A stretch of DNA of 64,000 bases from Liolophura sinensis (taxonomy: Eukaryota; Mollusca; Polyplacophora; Chitonida; Chitonidae), in NCBI RefSeq assembly GCF_032854445.1, contig NC_088300.1, positions 19,079,608 through 19,143,607 of the forward strand, in the 5' to 3' direction. Shown here one piece after another: positions 35,458 to 48,075 of this stretch; the stretch's first letter is position 1, and every line of letters starts with the position of its first letter. A model generated the notes under the pieces. That model was not told where the DNA came from. It saw only the letters and a program-made list of their open reading frames with translations, and did not search any database. Made by a program: the position numbers and the translations under genes.

Positions 35458-35601
35458 TTTATTTATTTGATTTGTTCTTTACGCTGTACTCAAGAATATT
35501 TCACTTATGCGACGACGGGGCCAGCATTACTATAGGAGGAAACTGGCAGAGACCGGGGTAAACCCACGGCCATCAGCAGTTGGTTGGCAGACCTTCCTAG
35601 G
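35458..35601 (-). repeat. 5'-truncated SINE
   Basis: Inverted (TTTA)n tail, TACTCAAGAATATTTCACTT, a GGCCAGCATTAC-like segment and AACCCACGGCCATCAGCAG. It ends at CAGACCTTCC, with no tRNA-like head. Confidence 0.75.
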
Positions 35602-36973
35602 TGCAACCACAGTCGTTAAGGTTTATGTAAAATTAAATATGGTAAAAACCCATTGTAAGTCGCGTCGTTACGTCATTATGGCTTATTTGACACCAGAAGG
35701 TGACACATGCGCCTATTCACCTGTCACGTTTACGATGATATTTAATGGAGTAAGAATAACTCCACATATTGTACAACGCCAGTCCATTTTCCACCCAATT
35801 TATAAAACAATGTTTCTTATTCATCCAATCGGTTAAAAGTACACTAACAATGTAAATAAAAATCAGTGTTATTTGTAATGCATTTAGCGAGATTTTTATC
35901 CAAAACGCAGTGTTTTGTGTACCATGTTTCAAGGACAGCAGCCCATTTAAGTGGAAAGACAATAAAATTTGGATCGTAGATGTAAACCATGATGCTTGAT
36001 TTCATAGTCTCAATGACTATCGTCACTCGACAAAAGTCAGCCAATGTACTAAGCAGTCAAAGCTAAATACATTTAAACATATAAATTGAAAACTATGAAA
36101 GCTATATAAATACTTTAGTGTTATAGACCCATGTAATTTATTGCAAATATATATAATCATAATTATATTATAATATTTATTATGCTACAACCTAATATAT
36201 AATTTTGATCAGAATTATAGGATTCCAAATTGAAAGCTCCGTCCAGATTTGCCATCATGTACCGAAAATAGTTTAAGCAACAGGGGGATAAGAAAATTTT
36301 CAATTTCACGGATTTCCTGGATTATGACCGATTGGCTGTATTCAGGTGGCTATTTCAACTCCTGTCTTTATACGTGGTTGTACTTAATACTTCGTTCTTT
36401 ATTTTCACTTCTAATCGATGTCAGCAGTCCAAAACAGGTGTGAACTGTGGCTCTTATCTCTCAGGCTGCCCGCACACGTTACACCCCACGTGTATATCCC
36501 ACGCAGCAATGGCACCCCTCCACACATAGCTCAACGTAGTGGTTTTTACCGGGCTCTTCCTGGCTTCCTCCTACCAAAGATTTACAGGCACCTGACGAAG
36601 TTTTCATTGAACTGTTCCCGGCTTCCTCCACCCATACATTTTGTCAGGCACCTGGGGAAGTGATTTCTACCGGAGTTTTTCAGGTTCCTGTACCCTTATA
36701 CACATAATGAAGCGCATAGATGGTGAAAACCAAAACGATTGTGTATAATACCTACACACAAGTGTAACATAACTAAACAACTTCAATACGTAACGTTTTA
36801 TTTTCTTAAGTACACAAAAGCATAGATGTCAGATTTTGCTATAATTGTGGATACCTGTGGTACACATTCGTTTTTAGATCCTCTTTCAGTTTCCTCTACC
36901 AATGGGTTTTCCAAGTATATAGTGAAGATTTATGTCCGGTCTATCATGTGACATATACCATGCATTCTGTTCC

Positions 36974-37955
36974 AGGGGCCGCTTACACAAAGGAATGTTA
37001 AGCCTAAGATGATTGTAAATCGCTAAGATCTCGATTGTAGCCCTAGCTTACAACTGACACCCTCTTGCACGAAGGGATTGTAAGCTGCGATAGTTGTAAG
37101 TTGCTATCAAAAATTACAATCGGGTCGACCCTGTTGTAAAATATTTACATTTGCCCCCAAATTACTGTTCAGCCCAAACTATTTGCCTTAGGTAGACAGT
37201 TTGTTAATACTTTTCGACTCGATTTGAAAAAAATGTGCAATGTAATTGTCTTAGAAAAGATGAACATTTTTTCACATGTTGCTGTTGCTAGTTACTGAGT
37301 CATTTTGACTTAGAACTCTTTGAAAATGAAGTCAAGAAGAGTTATTGACCGGTACATTGTCCATTCACCCTGGCCAACTTATGTACGAGTCAAGTTTGAT
37401 CTACGATCGCGATTGTAGTTGGACACAGACACCCATTACAACTTCCATTTTTCGGGAGGGACGTGTAAAGTCTTTTTTGCTGCCAGCCTGCCGTTTTTGG
37501 TGTACAGGTCTATGCTTGGTATCAAAATGATGGAAATTGTCTAAGCTTAGGGCAGGTATGAGTTTTAATGATGAAAGTTTGAAATTCTGGGGCGAAAGGA
37601 CAGAAGGAGACAGGTGGTGATGAGGCTGTGAGTGACGTCCCCTTGGCGTTGCTAGGTACACCTCCCGGCTGCCGGCATAGAAATGTCCAGATTTTGACGG
37701 TCAACCTATTTCCAGATTTTTATGGCTTCTTTCTCACAGGCTGGGCAAGGTATGCACCAAAACTTATTGGCGACAGAATGTTTGGGACTGAGCTAACCGT
37801 TAACATTGTCGCTTATGGAAAATTAATGGGGGTCTGTGGCCAACTTCAAAAAATTGCTATAGCTTGACAGTTCCTTCGTGCAAGCGACGTAAATTATTTT
37901 TATGATACAGTCAATTGTAGCTACAGTCGCTTTGCGAGCGGGCCCAAATATTCAC
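36974..37955. mobile_element. Possible inverted-repeat element, about 1 kb
   Basis: GGGGCCGCTTACACAAAGGA at the left and a right end reverse-complementing to GGGCCCGCTCGCAAAGCGAC resemble each other. The interior has repeated TGTAAGCTGCGATAGTTGT-like words. The match is weak and no transposase is present. Confidence 0.2.
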
Positions 37956-38343
37956 CCAAAATGCCAATATATAAGTGTAGTAGACATCTAAGAAAAAACA
38001 TTGTCACATGTTTATTCGTAAAAATAACGCTTAAAGCCTTTATTAGACCGTACTTGTGCAAATAACTTAAATTCACGTTTTTTTTTTCTTTCTGCATGCT
38101 CCATGGTACCGCTGTACAAATATTTTGCAGGACGATATTTAGTACAGCTGTATTTTATTGGCGCGAAGTTTACCAATCTCCTAGGTTCACTTAGCACACT
38201 CTTCACCCTCACGGTGACGTTGAATGACCAACGCAGGCGATGTTTACGAGGCCGTTGTACGAATCAGTTGCCAACTGCACCTGGCGAAATGTCCATGGCA
38301 ACAAAACTTGAAGAGATACGTCACCATGGTAAATGTGCTCGCC

Positions 38344-38348
<5 letters not shown>

Positions 38349-38375
<27 letters not shown>

Positions 38376-38647
38376 GATTGGTGTTTTACGCCGTACCGGT
38401 ACTCAAGAATATTTCACTTATACGACGGCGGCCAGCATTTGGGTGGAAACCGGGCAGAGGGGGAAGAGGGTGGGTTTCCCGGGGGGAAACCCACGACCAT
38501 CCGCAGGTTGCTGGCAGACCTTCCACGTACGGCCGGAGAGGAAGGCAGCATGAGCTGGTCTTGAACTCACCGCGACCGCATTGGTGAGAGGCTTCTGGGT
38601 CATTACGCTGCGCTAGCGAGCTAACAGACTGAGCCACGGAGGCCCCA
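38349..38647 (-). repeat. Full-length tRNA-derived SINE with 13-bp target duplication and poly-A tail
   Basis: On the plus strand it reads T(27), GATTGGTGTTTTACGCCGTA, the complete body, GAACTCACCGCGACCGC (B box, inverted), and AGACTGAGCCACGGAGGCCCC (A box and 5' end, inverted). TGCTCGCCAAGAT flanks it at 38336-38348 and 38648-38660 with no mismatch. Unlike most copies here, the tail is pure A on the sense strand. It is the best-preserved copy and probably a young insertion. Confidence 0.93.
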
Positions 38648-40039
38648 TGCTCGCCAAGATCAACAAGTACGTGGAGCCGGTTTCACCGTTGCTGTCTATG
38701 TTAGGAAAAAGTCACATGTACCACAGATCGAAAAATGCCATCTACTGCCAGCTGTTGTCCTTTAATTTGCCTTATTTTCTGTACATGTTTTCATCTATCG
38801 GATAACAGTGTTAATTCTGTGTTCGGTAGATTTGCATAGATGCATGAACGGTGCGAAAATGGTTCAGGGCAAAGACAGTTTATGAAATTCAATCTAGTGA
38901 CATACCGGTATGTCAAAAAGATTGTGTAGAGAACTTACAGTGAGTTTCTGGCGTTCGATCACTCGAACAACTAGATCATCCCTGTTTACGCTTCGCTTAT
39001 CATGCGGCAGGGGTGTACCGTATCGGTACCTGAATATTTGTGATCTAAAGGATGACAGGTGGGAGACGGCGGTTTCCTGTTTGTTGTGGCGGCATACATT
39101 CCATTAACTTGAAACATTAGAAATCTTAGTCTCCTCAGCAATAAAGAATCGGCACAAAGTTTGCTCCCACAAGTTTCCAAGACAGAGAATGGGATACCAT
39201 TTATCACTCCCGCTTGTGATATTCTTTTGTTTTGAATTGGAAACATATCCTTGTTTTTCTGTGACAGTCAGGTATATTTGTTGTTGTTGTTGTTGTTTTC
39301 CTTTAAGCTTTTATTTAGATTCTGGTTATGTTACATTCTTATATACATTCGTTCACACAGCAAAGGTAATTAAGTGCATTTTGAGGTACCGGTATGTCTC
39401 GGGTTCCCATTCATTTAAAGACGTCACTTGCTGCAATTTTGAACGCTGTAAAGCATCGGAGGATAGATGGAACCAAGATCACTTTTATCCTAACCACTCA
39501 ACCCACGACAATGACATTAACTGGCGCACGCTTGATTTCTCGAGATCTGATAAGTCTAAGGCAGATTCCAGTGATCCAGTTTCGCCTTGTTTTTCCTTCC
39601 ACGATGGGGAGATAACTCTTGTAACATTATCATGAGAGTTATAGCCCCTTTCTCAGCTGGCAGTCATTCATTCTTTAAAGACCACAGCGTGTGTGTCGTG
39701 TACCTATATACTTAAATAACGCATGGGAGAAAACTGATGTGCTCCTAAAATATGGACAGTACTTAGACCATATACCTGTTTAAGAATGCACAACCCGTTT
39801 ACATAGGAAGAAACTTTTGTACAAGTTGGGCTGCTTAGAATAAAATATTTATTCCCAAATTTGAAACAAATTGGACTAGATACCATTGTACCAGCTCGAT
39901 GATAGTATGCGATACAAGCCACAGCTTATACACCGTTCTCATAATTTTCTATTTTCACTTATACGCCTATGACGGATGTCAATTATAGGTCTAAGACAGA
40001 GTTTAATTATAGGCCTATGTCGGAGGTCAATTATGGGCC

Positions 40040-40220
40040 TATGGCGGAGGTCAGTTTATGGATGGAGTAAACCCCGCTCTTCGCGAGGTATCTGCGAAAC
40101 CACCTGACTTAAATCCGCAGCCGAAGCTGGATACGAACGCGTGACCTCATTGGTCAATTGCTTATCATGAGTGGCAGCGAGCCAGAGCTTTAACTATCGC
40201 AACCATCGATGCCTCCATGA
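40040..40220 (-). repeat. Second tRNA-SINE-like family, copy 1
   Basis: GGCGGAGGTCAGTTTATGGA, a CTTAAATCCGCAGCCG-like middle, and GATACGAACGCGTGACCTCA (an inverted B box) occur in order, as they do at 46015 and 49080. The head end near GAGCCAGAGC is consistent with an inverted tRNA 5' part. Confidence 0.45.
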
Positions 40221-40618
40221 ATTTAAAAAAAAAACATTTTAAAGAGATTGTAAATATTTCATTTTTCGTTTGAATGCATTAATGCTTCTATTTAGTGAAT
40301 GTCGCCCACAATTCTTGACACAGAGAGTCTACAATAGCTGACACGAAAATGTGTGTAAAGATGAGGTTTTTTCTTGGTTTTTAATGTATCCCGTCGAAGA
40401 CGCTATAAACCATTCACGAGATATACACCGTACGTGGCTGATGTGCCAAGAATAATACGCGGACAATAATGAACCGGACTCTGAGGAAGAGACTTACACT
40501 TAATACAGATCATATCATGCTAACCATTCATCTTTTCACACGTTCCAGGGAAACTGTAGGTGATAATTAGGTTTTACCTTTAAGGCTGTAATTCACTGTT
40601 ATGTCTTCTGTAGAGTAT

Positions 40619-40642
40619 CGTTGGGGGAGGGGGGGGGGGGGG
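40619..40642. repeat. G-run
   Basis: A nearly uninterrupted G tract, directly upstream of a SINE head. Confidence 0.85.
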
Positions 40643-40662
40643 GCACATACATTTCAATTGGG

Positions 40663-40840
40663 GGCGTCCGTGGTGGAGATGGTTAGCATGCCAAAGCGGC
40701 ACAATGACCCAGGAGCCTCTCATCAGCGCGGTCGCTTTGAGTTCAAGTCCAGGGAAGGTCTGGCAACAAACTGCGGATGGTCGTGGCTTTCTCCCGACTC
40801 CTTTTACAAAAGTGGCCGCCGTCGCTTACATTGCAGATGT
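40663..40840 (+). repeat. Diverged SINE, head and middle
   Basis: The head GGTGGAGATGGTTAGCATGC, the spacer AATGACCCAGGAGCCTCTCA and the B box TTTGAGTTCAAGTCC are present. AACTGCGGATGGTCGTGG and GTGGCCGCCGTCGCTTA remain from the body. It has internal deletions and no tail. Confidence 0.65.
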
Positions 40841-40937
40841 CTTTCAATAGCTAGAATGCACAAGACGTGATTTTTGTCCACAGAAAAGGACAATTACTAG
40901 ATATCCCTTCTTGAATTGTTCTTAGGCAATGGGAGGC

Positions 40938-41092
40938 AATATTTATTTATTTGATTGGTGTTTTACGCCCTACTCAAGACTATTTCACTTATACGACGCC
41001 GGCCCGCATTATGGTGGGAAGAAATCGCGCAGAGCCCGGGGAAACCCACGACCATCCGCAGGTTACTGAGGGACCTTCCCACGTACTGGGAG
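40938..41092 (-). repeat. 5'-truncated SINE
   Basis: Inverted tail (TTTA)n GATTGGTGTTTTACGCC, then ACTTATACGACGCCGGCC, CCCGGGGAAACCCACGACC and CTTCCCACGTACTGGG. The tRNA-like head is lost. Confidence 0.8.
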
Positions 41093-41156
41093 GCAATAAG
41101 CCACCGACTACGCTTTTCTGCGTGGTCTTGCATAAAAAAATTCCCTGAACATCCCT

Positions 41157-41160
41157 GAAA

Positions 41161-41207
<47 letters not shown>

Positions 41208-41211
41208 ATAT
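41157..41211. repeat. (AAAT)n microsatellite
   Basis: About 13 AAAT units. It may be an orphaned SINE tail, since the sequence matches the tails of the sense-oriented SINE copies. Confidence 0.9.
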
Positions 41212-41544
41212 GTCTTTGAGTATTATAAATGGAACACCTAGGCAATGACATCAATCATTTTGAGCATAAACACATAAATTTATAGAAAATCTTAATAGAT
41301 GTAATAGCTCATGAGAGCAAGAGATGATATCAGTTACAGTCCAAGTGATAATCCAAGTGTATGACTTTGGCCTTTAAAATGGCCCACGACCCTGTTTCCA
41401 GAGGTCCAACAAGATCAGGTTGTATATAAAAGTGAATGAAGTAGCTTGAAGACATATCCTGGATACTGCCCTATAAGCTTGGAGTGGTCGGAACTAATAT
41501 GAATATATAATAGAAATAACTCTCTGTTGTGTATATATGATCAG

Positions 41545-41776
41545 GAGCCTCCGTGGCTCAGTTAACCCAGGAACCTCTCACCAGTGCGGTCGCTGTGAGC
41601 TTTAAGTTCAGCTCATGCTGGCTTCCTCTCCGCCTGTAAGTGGGAAGGTCTTCCAGAAACCTGCGGATGGTCGTAGGTTCCGGATCTACCCGGTTTCCTC
41701 CCACCATAATGCTGGCCGCCGTAGCATAAGTGAAATATTCTTGAGTACGGCGTAAAACACCAATTAAATAAATATA
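41545..41776 (+). repeat. tRNA-derived SINE with internal head deletion
   Basis: It starts GAGCCTCCGTGGCTCAGTTA and then jumps to ACCCAGGAACCTCTCACC, losing about 25 bases of the head. The rest, through GTATTCTTGAGTACGGCG-like sequence and an AAATAAAT tail, is intact. TGATCA on both sides hints at a target duplication. Confidence 0.8.
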
Positions 41777-44186
41777 TTATATTGATCAATTACTTCCCGG
41801 CCTTGGACAAACATAGAAAAGCGTGATATTCGTAGACTTACAAAAGTGCCTTATGTTATTTCAGATGTGAGCTCTATAGCTCTCATGAGCTATCTGTAGT
41901 TTCCCCATATTCTCTCGTCTCTACACAGTGTTTCGATCCAGCAAGCCTCTTTATGGTTTCCTCAGAGATGTTTTGTTGCGGTGTGTACACCATTAACCTT
42001 AGCTCTGCAGACACATAAAGAAACCGGTACAAATGCAAGCCTTGGCAGTTTGCTTAAAATACATTATATATGTGTGTTATTCGGGGCTTCCTTTTTGTGT
42101 GCATGTACACCGAGTGTCGTCCGAATCGTACCATTTAACAGAAAACACATCATACACTCTATTGATTTGACAGAAAACAAAATGAGAAAACAAAATCTCA
42201 CAAGCGGCATGCTGATAGGAACCCACCATTTTGACATTTTGACCGTTGATCTCTCAGTCGTCTGTCTTTGGCTTGTGAATGTATTTTGCAAAATCCTGGA
42301 TAATTGACCGTCGTATTTTTCAATATCTGCAGAAAGACTTTAAATTAAACACCCTGTCATTCTTCATTTTACACAATATTTAGTCACGTATATAATATTC
42401 CCGATGTAACGCAATATTATAACTGTGTCACTAATGGCACCAAATAACCTTGGTAGATTTCCTCGGTGATAATTCAGGTGTAATACCCAAACCACTACTA
42501 TCTGTGTTATTACACTTTTGGAGGGGTAAATCTACCAACCAATGTACTCGTTAATCTCCCTTTACACCCACTGATAATGGAATTAGATCTGCATCCACAT
42601 GAACTGATTACAACACCCTTGGTTGGTTCCCATGTGTATTTTGCGATTCGTTGTCTACTATGGTGCAGTGTAGGCATTACGCTAATCCATAGCTATTTGT
42701 GAGTATTTCTATATTCAGCCAAGCACATTTCCTAATCGTTATCAACGGGAATGCCACCCTCTTTTAGCAATAGTTAGCCTAAAGCTATCTGCACATCTTT
42801 GATAAAGGTTATTCAATGGTTTTCAGATCGACTCTAAACAAACTTTAGTCACGCATTTTAGGTTACCTTGGTACTTATTATCGAGCATCGGTTTCCATGA
42901 CTACCGTAATACCGCTGGAGAATAAAGCCCCCAAGCTATAATGTTACCTTTAACCCACAGGATAGCCCACTCGTTATAGGAGCTCAGTATACGAGGATTG
43001 CAGTACTTGATGACCACCAAGTTACAAAATTAAGTCTGTTTTGGAGTCACCGAATGAAGAAATAATCGATCAGAGACAAGTGAACTTTGTGGTTAATTAC
43101 ATGTAAAATATGCAAATGAATATAGGAGTTTTTGTTATATTCTTATGTGGGAGAGATCCCTGTAAGACGCGTTATTGACAAATAAAGTTATTGTCTATAC
43201 GTATGGTATGCAAAAGTGTGGCTATATTAGTTTTCGATTTCAGAAAAGGGAGAACATAATTGAAGTAATTCATACAAATGAACAGTTCGCCCTGGGCATT
43301 AAAGAAACGCCAACTTAATTATCTTACACAACATGGCATAATTTATTACACGATGGCATCAATTCCCGTCGGAGTATTTGGAGTCTTACATCATCCAGCT
43401 TAAAAATAACATATCGAGGCAAGCGCCAACAGGCCTTATTTTCGAGAAACGTTACGGGCAATATTTAGAGAGCTTCAGAAGCTGTGGGCGTTAAGAATGA
43501 AGTTCAGTGTGCATGGTAAAGCCAGCAGACGTCGGTCATAGCCCCGTACCCTAATTCTTCTAAAATCTGTTATGAGATTTTCTGAAGGTTTTTTCGTGGT
43601 ACAGACTTTCATGTTGTGAAACATATACAGAAAGATTTATTTAGTACCCAGACCCCTAATTAAACAAAAACTGTTTTAGCAAGTTACAAAATGAAATAAA
43701 TCCATGAAAAACGTCAAGTTTATTGACCACTGTACCAAGTTTCTAGTGCTGCTGGGAATGCTTTTAATGAGAGTCTCTTAAATTTCTTTCTTGGAAGTAA
43801 GAACATGCCTTCATATGAGCAGGTCACTAAAACAGAAAAGCTGTTTTAGAATGTTTGCAGAATGAGACAAATTTACGATTGCGGAAACAAAAGAGTCGGG
43901 ATTCTATTGGTTAAGACGTCTTGACCTGACAAATAAAATATAACATAGTGTGATTCAAATTTGGAACATACAGATATTGGAATATAACTTAACTTTTAAT
44001 ACTTCAAATTGTTTAGAAAGTGTATTTTAATGTTTGAAAATGTTTTGACTTTAAGTTTCCAAAAGATTTTATTACCAAAACTAATTCCAAAAAGGAAAAA
44101 AAGAACATGTTTAATTCTTTAGTAGGTTACGTTTCAGATGTAGTCTTTGATTCGAGTGAGCACAAAAACTATTAACAGGCCATAGA

Positions 44187-44279
44187 ATCGAAATGGTGAG
44201 AAATGTAAGTGTTTAGGATCGAAATGGGCAGAAATGTAAAAGTTTAGGATCGAAATGGGCAGAAATGTAAGTGTTCAAG
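44187..44279. repeat. 31-bp tandem repeat, 3 units
   Basis: Units beginning ATCGAAATGGGCAGAAATGT start at 44187, 44218 and 44249 with one or two differences each. Confidence 0.85.
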
Positions 44280-44299
44280 GAACTGATTCATACATAGAG

Positions 44300-44700
44300 G
44301 AAACGATATTGCGTATTAAGCTGTTATTCACGTGAACAGAAAACGTTACTGTTTAGAAGATTACGATTCTGATGAAAAGTATAATTGGTTAGTGGAGTAT
44401 AATTCTGCTATAACGTTTTTGTTTAGTGGGCTGTGATCCAGGGGAGCAGAAAACGTGACAGTTAGGCAGACTTTGGTTCATATCAAAAGAAAACCTTATT
44501 GCTTAGTAAACTGTTATTCAAGTGAACGGAAAACGTAAAAAAACTGTTTGGTAGACAGATAAGCAGAAAACGTTGTTGTTTAGTGGACTCTGGCAGATAA
44601 ACAGTCAAAATTGTTGTTTAGCAGGCTGTATAGCTCAGATGGACAGCGAACGTTATTGGTCATTAGTTTAAGATTCAGAGGAGCAGATGAAAAGCCTTCT
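44300..44700. repeat. Degenerate tandem repeat, about 40-70-bp spacing
   Basis: The motif CAGAAAACGTTGTTGTTTAG with variants recurs near 44337, 44410, 44446, 44484, 44524, 44565, 44597 and 44643. It abuts the 31-bp array and may be an older part of the same locus. Confidence 0.5.
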
Positions 44701-45189
44701 CCTGAAGATCTGAGGGTTAGTTATCACCGCAAAAAGGTCAAAGGTATCGGTTATGTTGCTTGCTGCTAGCTTTGTCATGATTCCCCTGTAACCTTCCTCA
44801 CATATGGACAGCTACCCTGCGTTGTGATCAGTGATTGGAGTCTGTAAACACGACCATTATCCGATCTGATTAGAATCATTAACCCTAGACTCACTAGCCT
44901 GGCTTCAAACTTCAACAGCTTCCCACAATCCACGTTAAGGACGGGCGGGGATAAGCCTATACTATGCAGGATACCCGTAACCTAAACTCAGATATAATGT
45001 AGTTTGACTTCGAACCTGAATTAACTTATTCCGATCGAGGCATGGTTCCTTGATATTTACGGAACAGCGATAAAATACTGCCAGCGCCGCACACCGCCCA
45101 GTTTAAAGTGATATGATGTTACGTACCTCACGTATGTACGAACTTGGTAAATTTTAATCTCTAATTACGACAAGAATATTGCTATATCC

Positions 45190-45405
45190 ATGCATCGAAA
45201 CAGTCATACAGGCCGTCAACCAAAATGGACGTCCTGGGTCAATAGTCGCAAGGCCAATTCCCAAAAACGACGTGTAAAACAAACCACCAAAGAACTAAGA
45301 AAGTATATAACGTACGAAATTAAAACGGAATCGTGCAAAGAAAAGCAGTCAACAGTTTCCAATGATGTTGAAAAGACTCAAGTAGTGTTCCAAGCGTATG
45401 AGTGA
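45190..45405 (+). repeat. Dispersed repeat with conserved frame, copy 1
   Basis: From 45229 to 45405 it matches 47899-48075 along about 175 bp. In the open frame (MHRNSHTGRQPKW...) both copies read a similar basic peptide around TTKELRKYITYEIKTESCKE, whereas the second copy has stops. It may be a relic of a mobile-element gene. No domain was recognised. Confidence 0.4.
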
Positions 45406-46014
45406 AAGTCCCCTAATTCTTCTTATTTTGGGACACCTGGTTTGCTCTTTGTAGCCAATATACGTGTAGCAGGAAAATGTGATTTCTTTTTTTTTCACAT
45501 GGTTAGTCCAACATGTGAACAACTTATTCATATGTTTACTTTTCCCAAAAACTTAGAAGGAAATGTAATTCTTTGCTTTCAGAACTACTTATACCTGCTC
45601 CAAAATTGGAAGAATAAGAGTTGTGTTCAAAGCGTTTACCATGCTAGCTTATAAATAAATTGTAGTCAGTCAAAATATGTATGTCAGTTGGACTTTAAGT
45701 ACAACTCTTCATTTATACAACATGGTGATTTCTGTAATTTACCAAGATGAATATACCATGCACATGTATGTGTCTCGGGTGTCTCCTATCCGGCTTCACT
45801 CTGGCACTCTTAATCCTTCTGGTTAATTGATCTTAATTGATCGAATGTAACGGTTAGCTGATGTTTACCGACATATATCATTAACACAGATGATTAATTC
45901 TTGTCTTCTTTTATTTCGGTCATTCTACTTGGGAATGTGCATATGCTATCCGGTCTGCAATGCAGTGTATCCAAGAAATGTAGCCAAGATTTATTGATTG
46001 ATTGACTGATTGAT

Positions 46015-46235
46015 TGAAGTTTCAAGACGAATGTATCACGCACATGGCGGCGGTGAGGTTTATTGGCTGTCGGAAATCGGAGTACCAAGGGTAAACACCT
46101 TATAAGGTATAGGTGACAAACCTCTTGACTTGAAGCCACCACCTAACCAAAAAGAGCTGGCTAAACGGTCCAGGACCAGATAGTCGCATGCAGGAGGCCA
46201 GCACTTCAACTACCTGAGCCAGCGAGGCCTCAAAG
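46015..46235 (-). repeat. Second tRNA-SINE-like family, copy 2
   Basis: GGCGGCGGTGAGGTTTATTG, AATCGGAGTACCAAGGGTAA, CTTGACTTGAAGCCACC and TACCTGAGCCAGCGAGGCCT occur in the order of the family seen at 40040 and 49080. The last segment is a clear inverted tRNA-like 5' end. GATT repeats precede it. Confidence 0.5.
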
Positions 46236-46481
46236 TAGCCAATGACTGGTCATCTTACACTATTTGTAAACCTGTGCTCTTATGGTGATGGTTTGTTATC
46301 TGGTTACGACAAACTGGCTGTAACATAGCAGACCACCCAAGCTTACAAGTGGTCAAAGGTGTCTTATATTAAAGTACATTCTGACATTCTGTTTCACATG
46401 GTGATCTATTTGAGAGGTAAAATCAGGAGCATTACAGTGTTAGTTCTTATATGAACTGTTATTATTGTTGCTGATCATCCT

Positions 46482-46588
46482 CGCGGATCGTACGTGGAAA
46501 GGTCTGCCAGAAACTTGCGGATGGTCGTTGTAAGTGAAATATTCTTAGTGCGCCGTAAAACTCTAATCAAATAAATAAATAAATAATT
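46482..46588 (+). repeat. Truncated SINE
   Basis: GTACGTGGAAAGGTCTGCCA, AACTTGCGGATGGTCGT, then a deletion to GTAAGTGAAATATTCTTAGT and an (AAAT)n tail. Confidence 0.75.
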
Positions 46589-47817
46589 GTTATAGAATTG
46601 TTTAGTATAATCATTTCAGATACTGCCATAATACCATAAAGTATACATTATTATATACCTTGGAGAAAAAACAAAGTCAGTTTTCATCTAACACAGTTCT
46701 AAGCGTTGTAAGATTTCAACGCTCATCTTTTAATGCCAACGAGCGAGTGATTGAGTCGGGTGGCTTGTACCAAACTCATGGTTGTACATGGTCTGACTTT
46801 TATCATCACGCTATTCAAAGTCTTATCGTGAACAGACCTGATAATCAATAATACGCCGAGTTCTATGGAGTTACCCAGCACGCATGGAAAAATGCGGGTT
46901 ATCCGTTCATTAAATGACATCAAAGGGGGATAAGCTGGACAAAACAGGATGCCCACAACAAATCTGAGCGTTAAAAAGAAATAAAATCATATTAGTTCTT
47001 TTGAGCTGTTTGATTTATATTCACGAGGGCGGTAATGAAGGGCCCACTCTGAGCCCTCACGGGAAGTGTATTAGGTGTTTCATCATTAATCATCTGTATA
47101 ACACAAGCCAGCTTCAAACAAAAAGAACGTAATATCTGCACTGGTCTTGTACATGTCGTGCGTTGTGTCTTAAAAATAACAAAATTTCTTCTGCTGTTTG
47201 GCTGATAGTCAGATATAAATATCCACAAAACTGTGGAGAGTAATACACGCATTCGTTACACCATTTCGACATACTTTTCATCTGAGATACTATAATCAAC
47301 TCATCATCCCTAATGCATGGGCAAGAAAAGAAGATTCTTCCTTGCCTGACAGTTTTAATTCCAGATTCCATAACTCTGACATGTGCTTTCAGTGTTAGTT
47401 ATTTCACAGTTTCTATCGCTACACGAAGTTTGGACGATTGTGTAAAGCTACCCTGCACCGCTGGATGGATGATTTGAGCTCTGTTCTATTTATGGATTAA
47501 ATCCCTTAAACCCCAGTTGAATGACATCCAACGGTTAACGGTTTCTGGTCAGATTTAAAAACTAGGATGCATTTCACTTTTTGAACCGAAAGATCTATTT
47601 CATTTTAAAAGGAAATTCCGAACTCACGTTTGTAACACATGAATCAAACTGGCTATTTTGATAGGTGCTAATACTGATGATCAACACCGCACACGGGTTT
47701 TGGTTGAAAGTCTCTGCTCACTGTAGAACATAAATTTTGGAACCAAGTGGAGAAGCAGTTTGTGATACCGTCTTATACATGTACACATGAATTGTTTTTC
47801 GAAATCTTGCTTTCCTA

Positions 47818-47850
47818 ATTGTTTTGATTGGCGTTTTACGCCGTATTTAA
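47818..47850 (-). repeat. SINE tail fragment
   Basis: TTGTTTTGATTGGCGTTTTA followed by CGCCGTATTTAA; only about 30 bases of the inverted tail remain. Confidence 0.5.
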
Positions 47851-47898
47851 TCTATGTGTCGCAACAGGCACTCATATACCAGTCTTTGACTAATAAAG

Positions 47899-48075
47899 AC
47901 GTTCCAAGTCAATAATTGTAAGGGCAAATTCCAGAAACAACGTTTAACACTAACCACCACAGAACTGAGAAAGTATACAAAGTACGAAATAAGGACGGAA
48001 TCATGCAAATAGAAGCTGTCAACAATATTGCATGATGTTGGAAAGACTCAAAGTATGTCCTTGACGATTGGGTGA
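47899..48075 (+). repeat. Dispersed repeat, copy 2
   Basis: Collinear with 45229-45405, for example CAGAACTGAGAAAGTATACA, ACGAAATAAGGACGGAATCA and GATGTTGGAAAGACTCAA. The frame conserved in copy 1 is interrupted here by TAG. Confidence 0.5.

Larger units (their letters stand above)
34979..45170. other. Gene-poor region after the globin gene
   Basis: It carries globin 3' flanking sequence, a 48-bp tandem duplication, five SINE copies of the main family, one of a second family, and homopolymer tracts. The rest is unique AT-rich DNA. No exon with both splice support and protein-like composition was found. Confidence 0.5.

Noticed and set aside
38103-38637. Frames of up to 153 codons on both strands
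   Set aside because: They run through the SINE at 38349-38647, including its poly-T (poly-Phe), and reflect the repeat.
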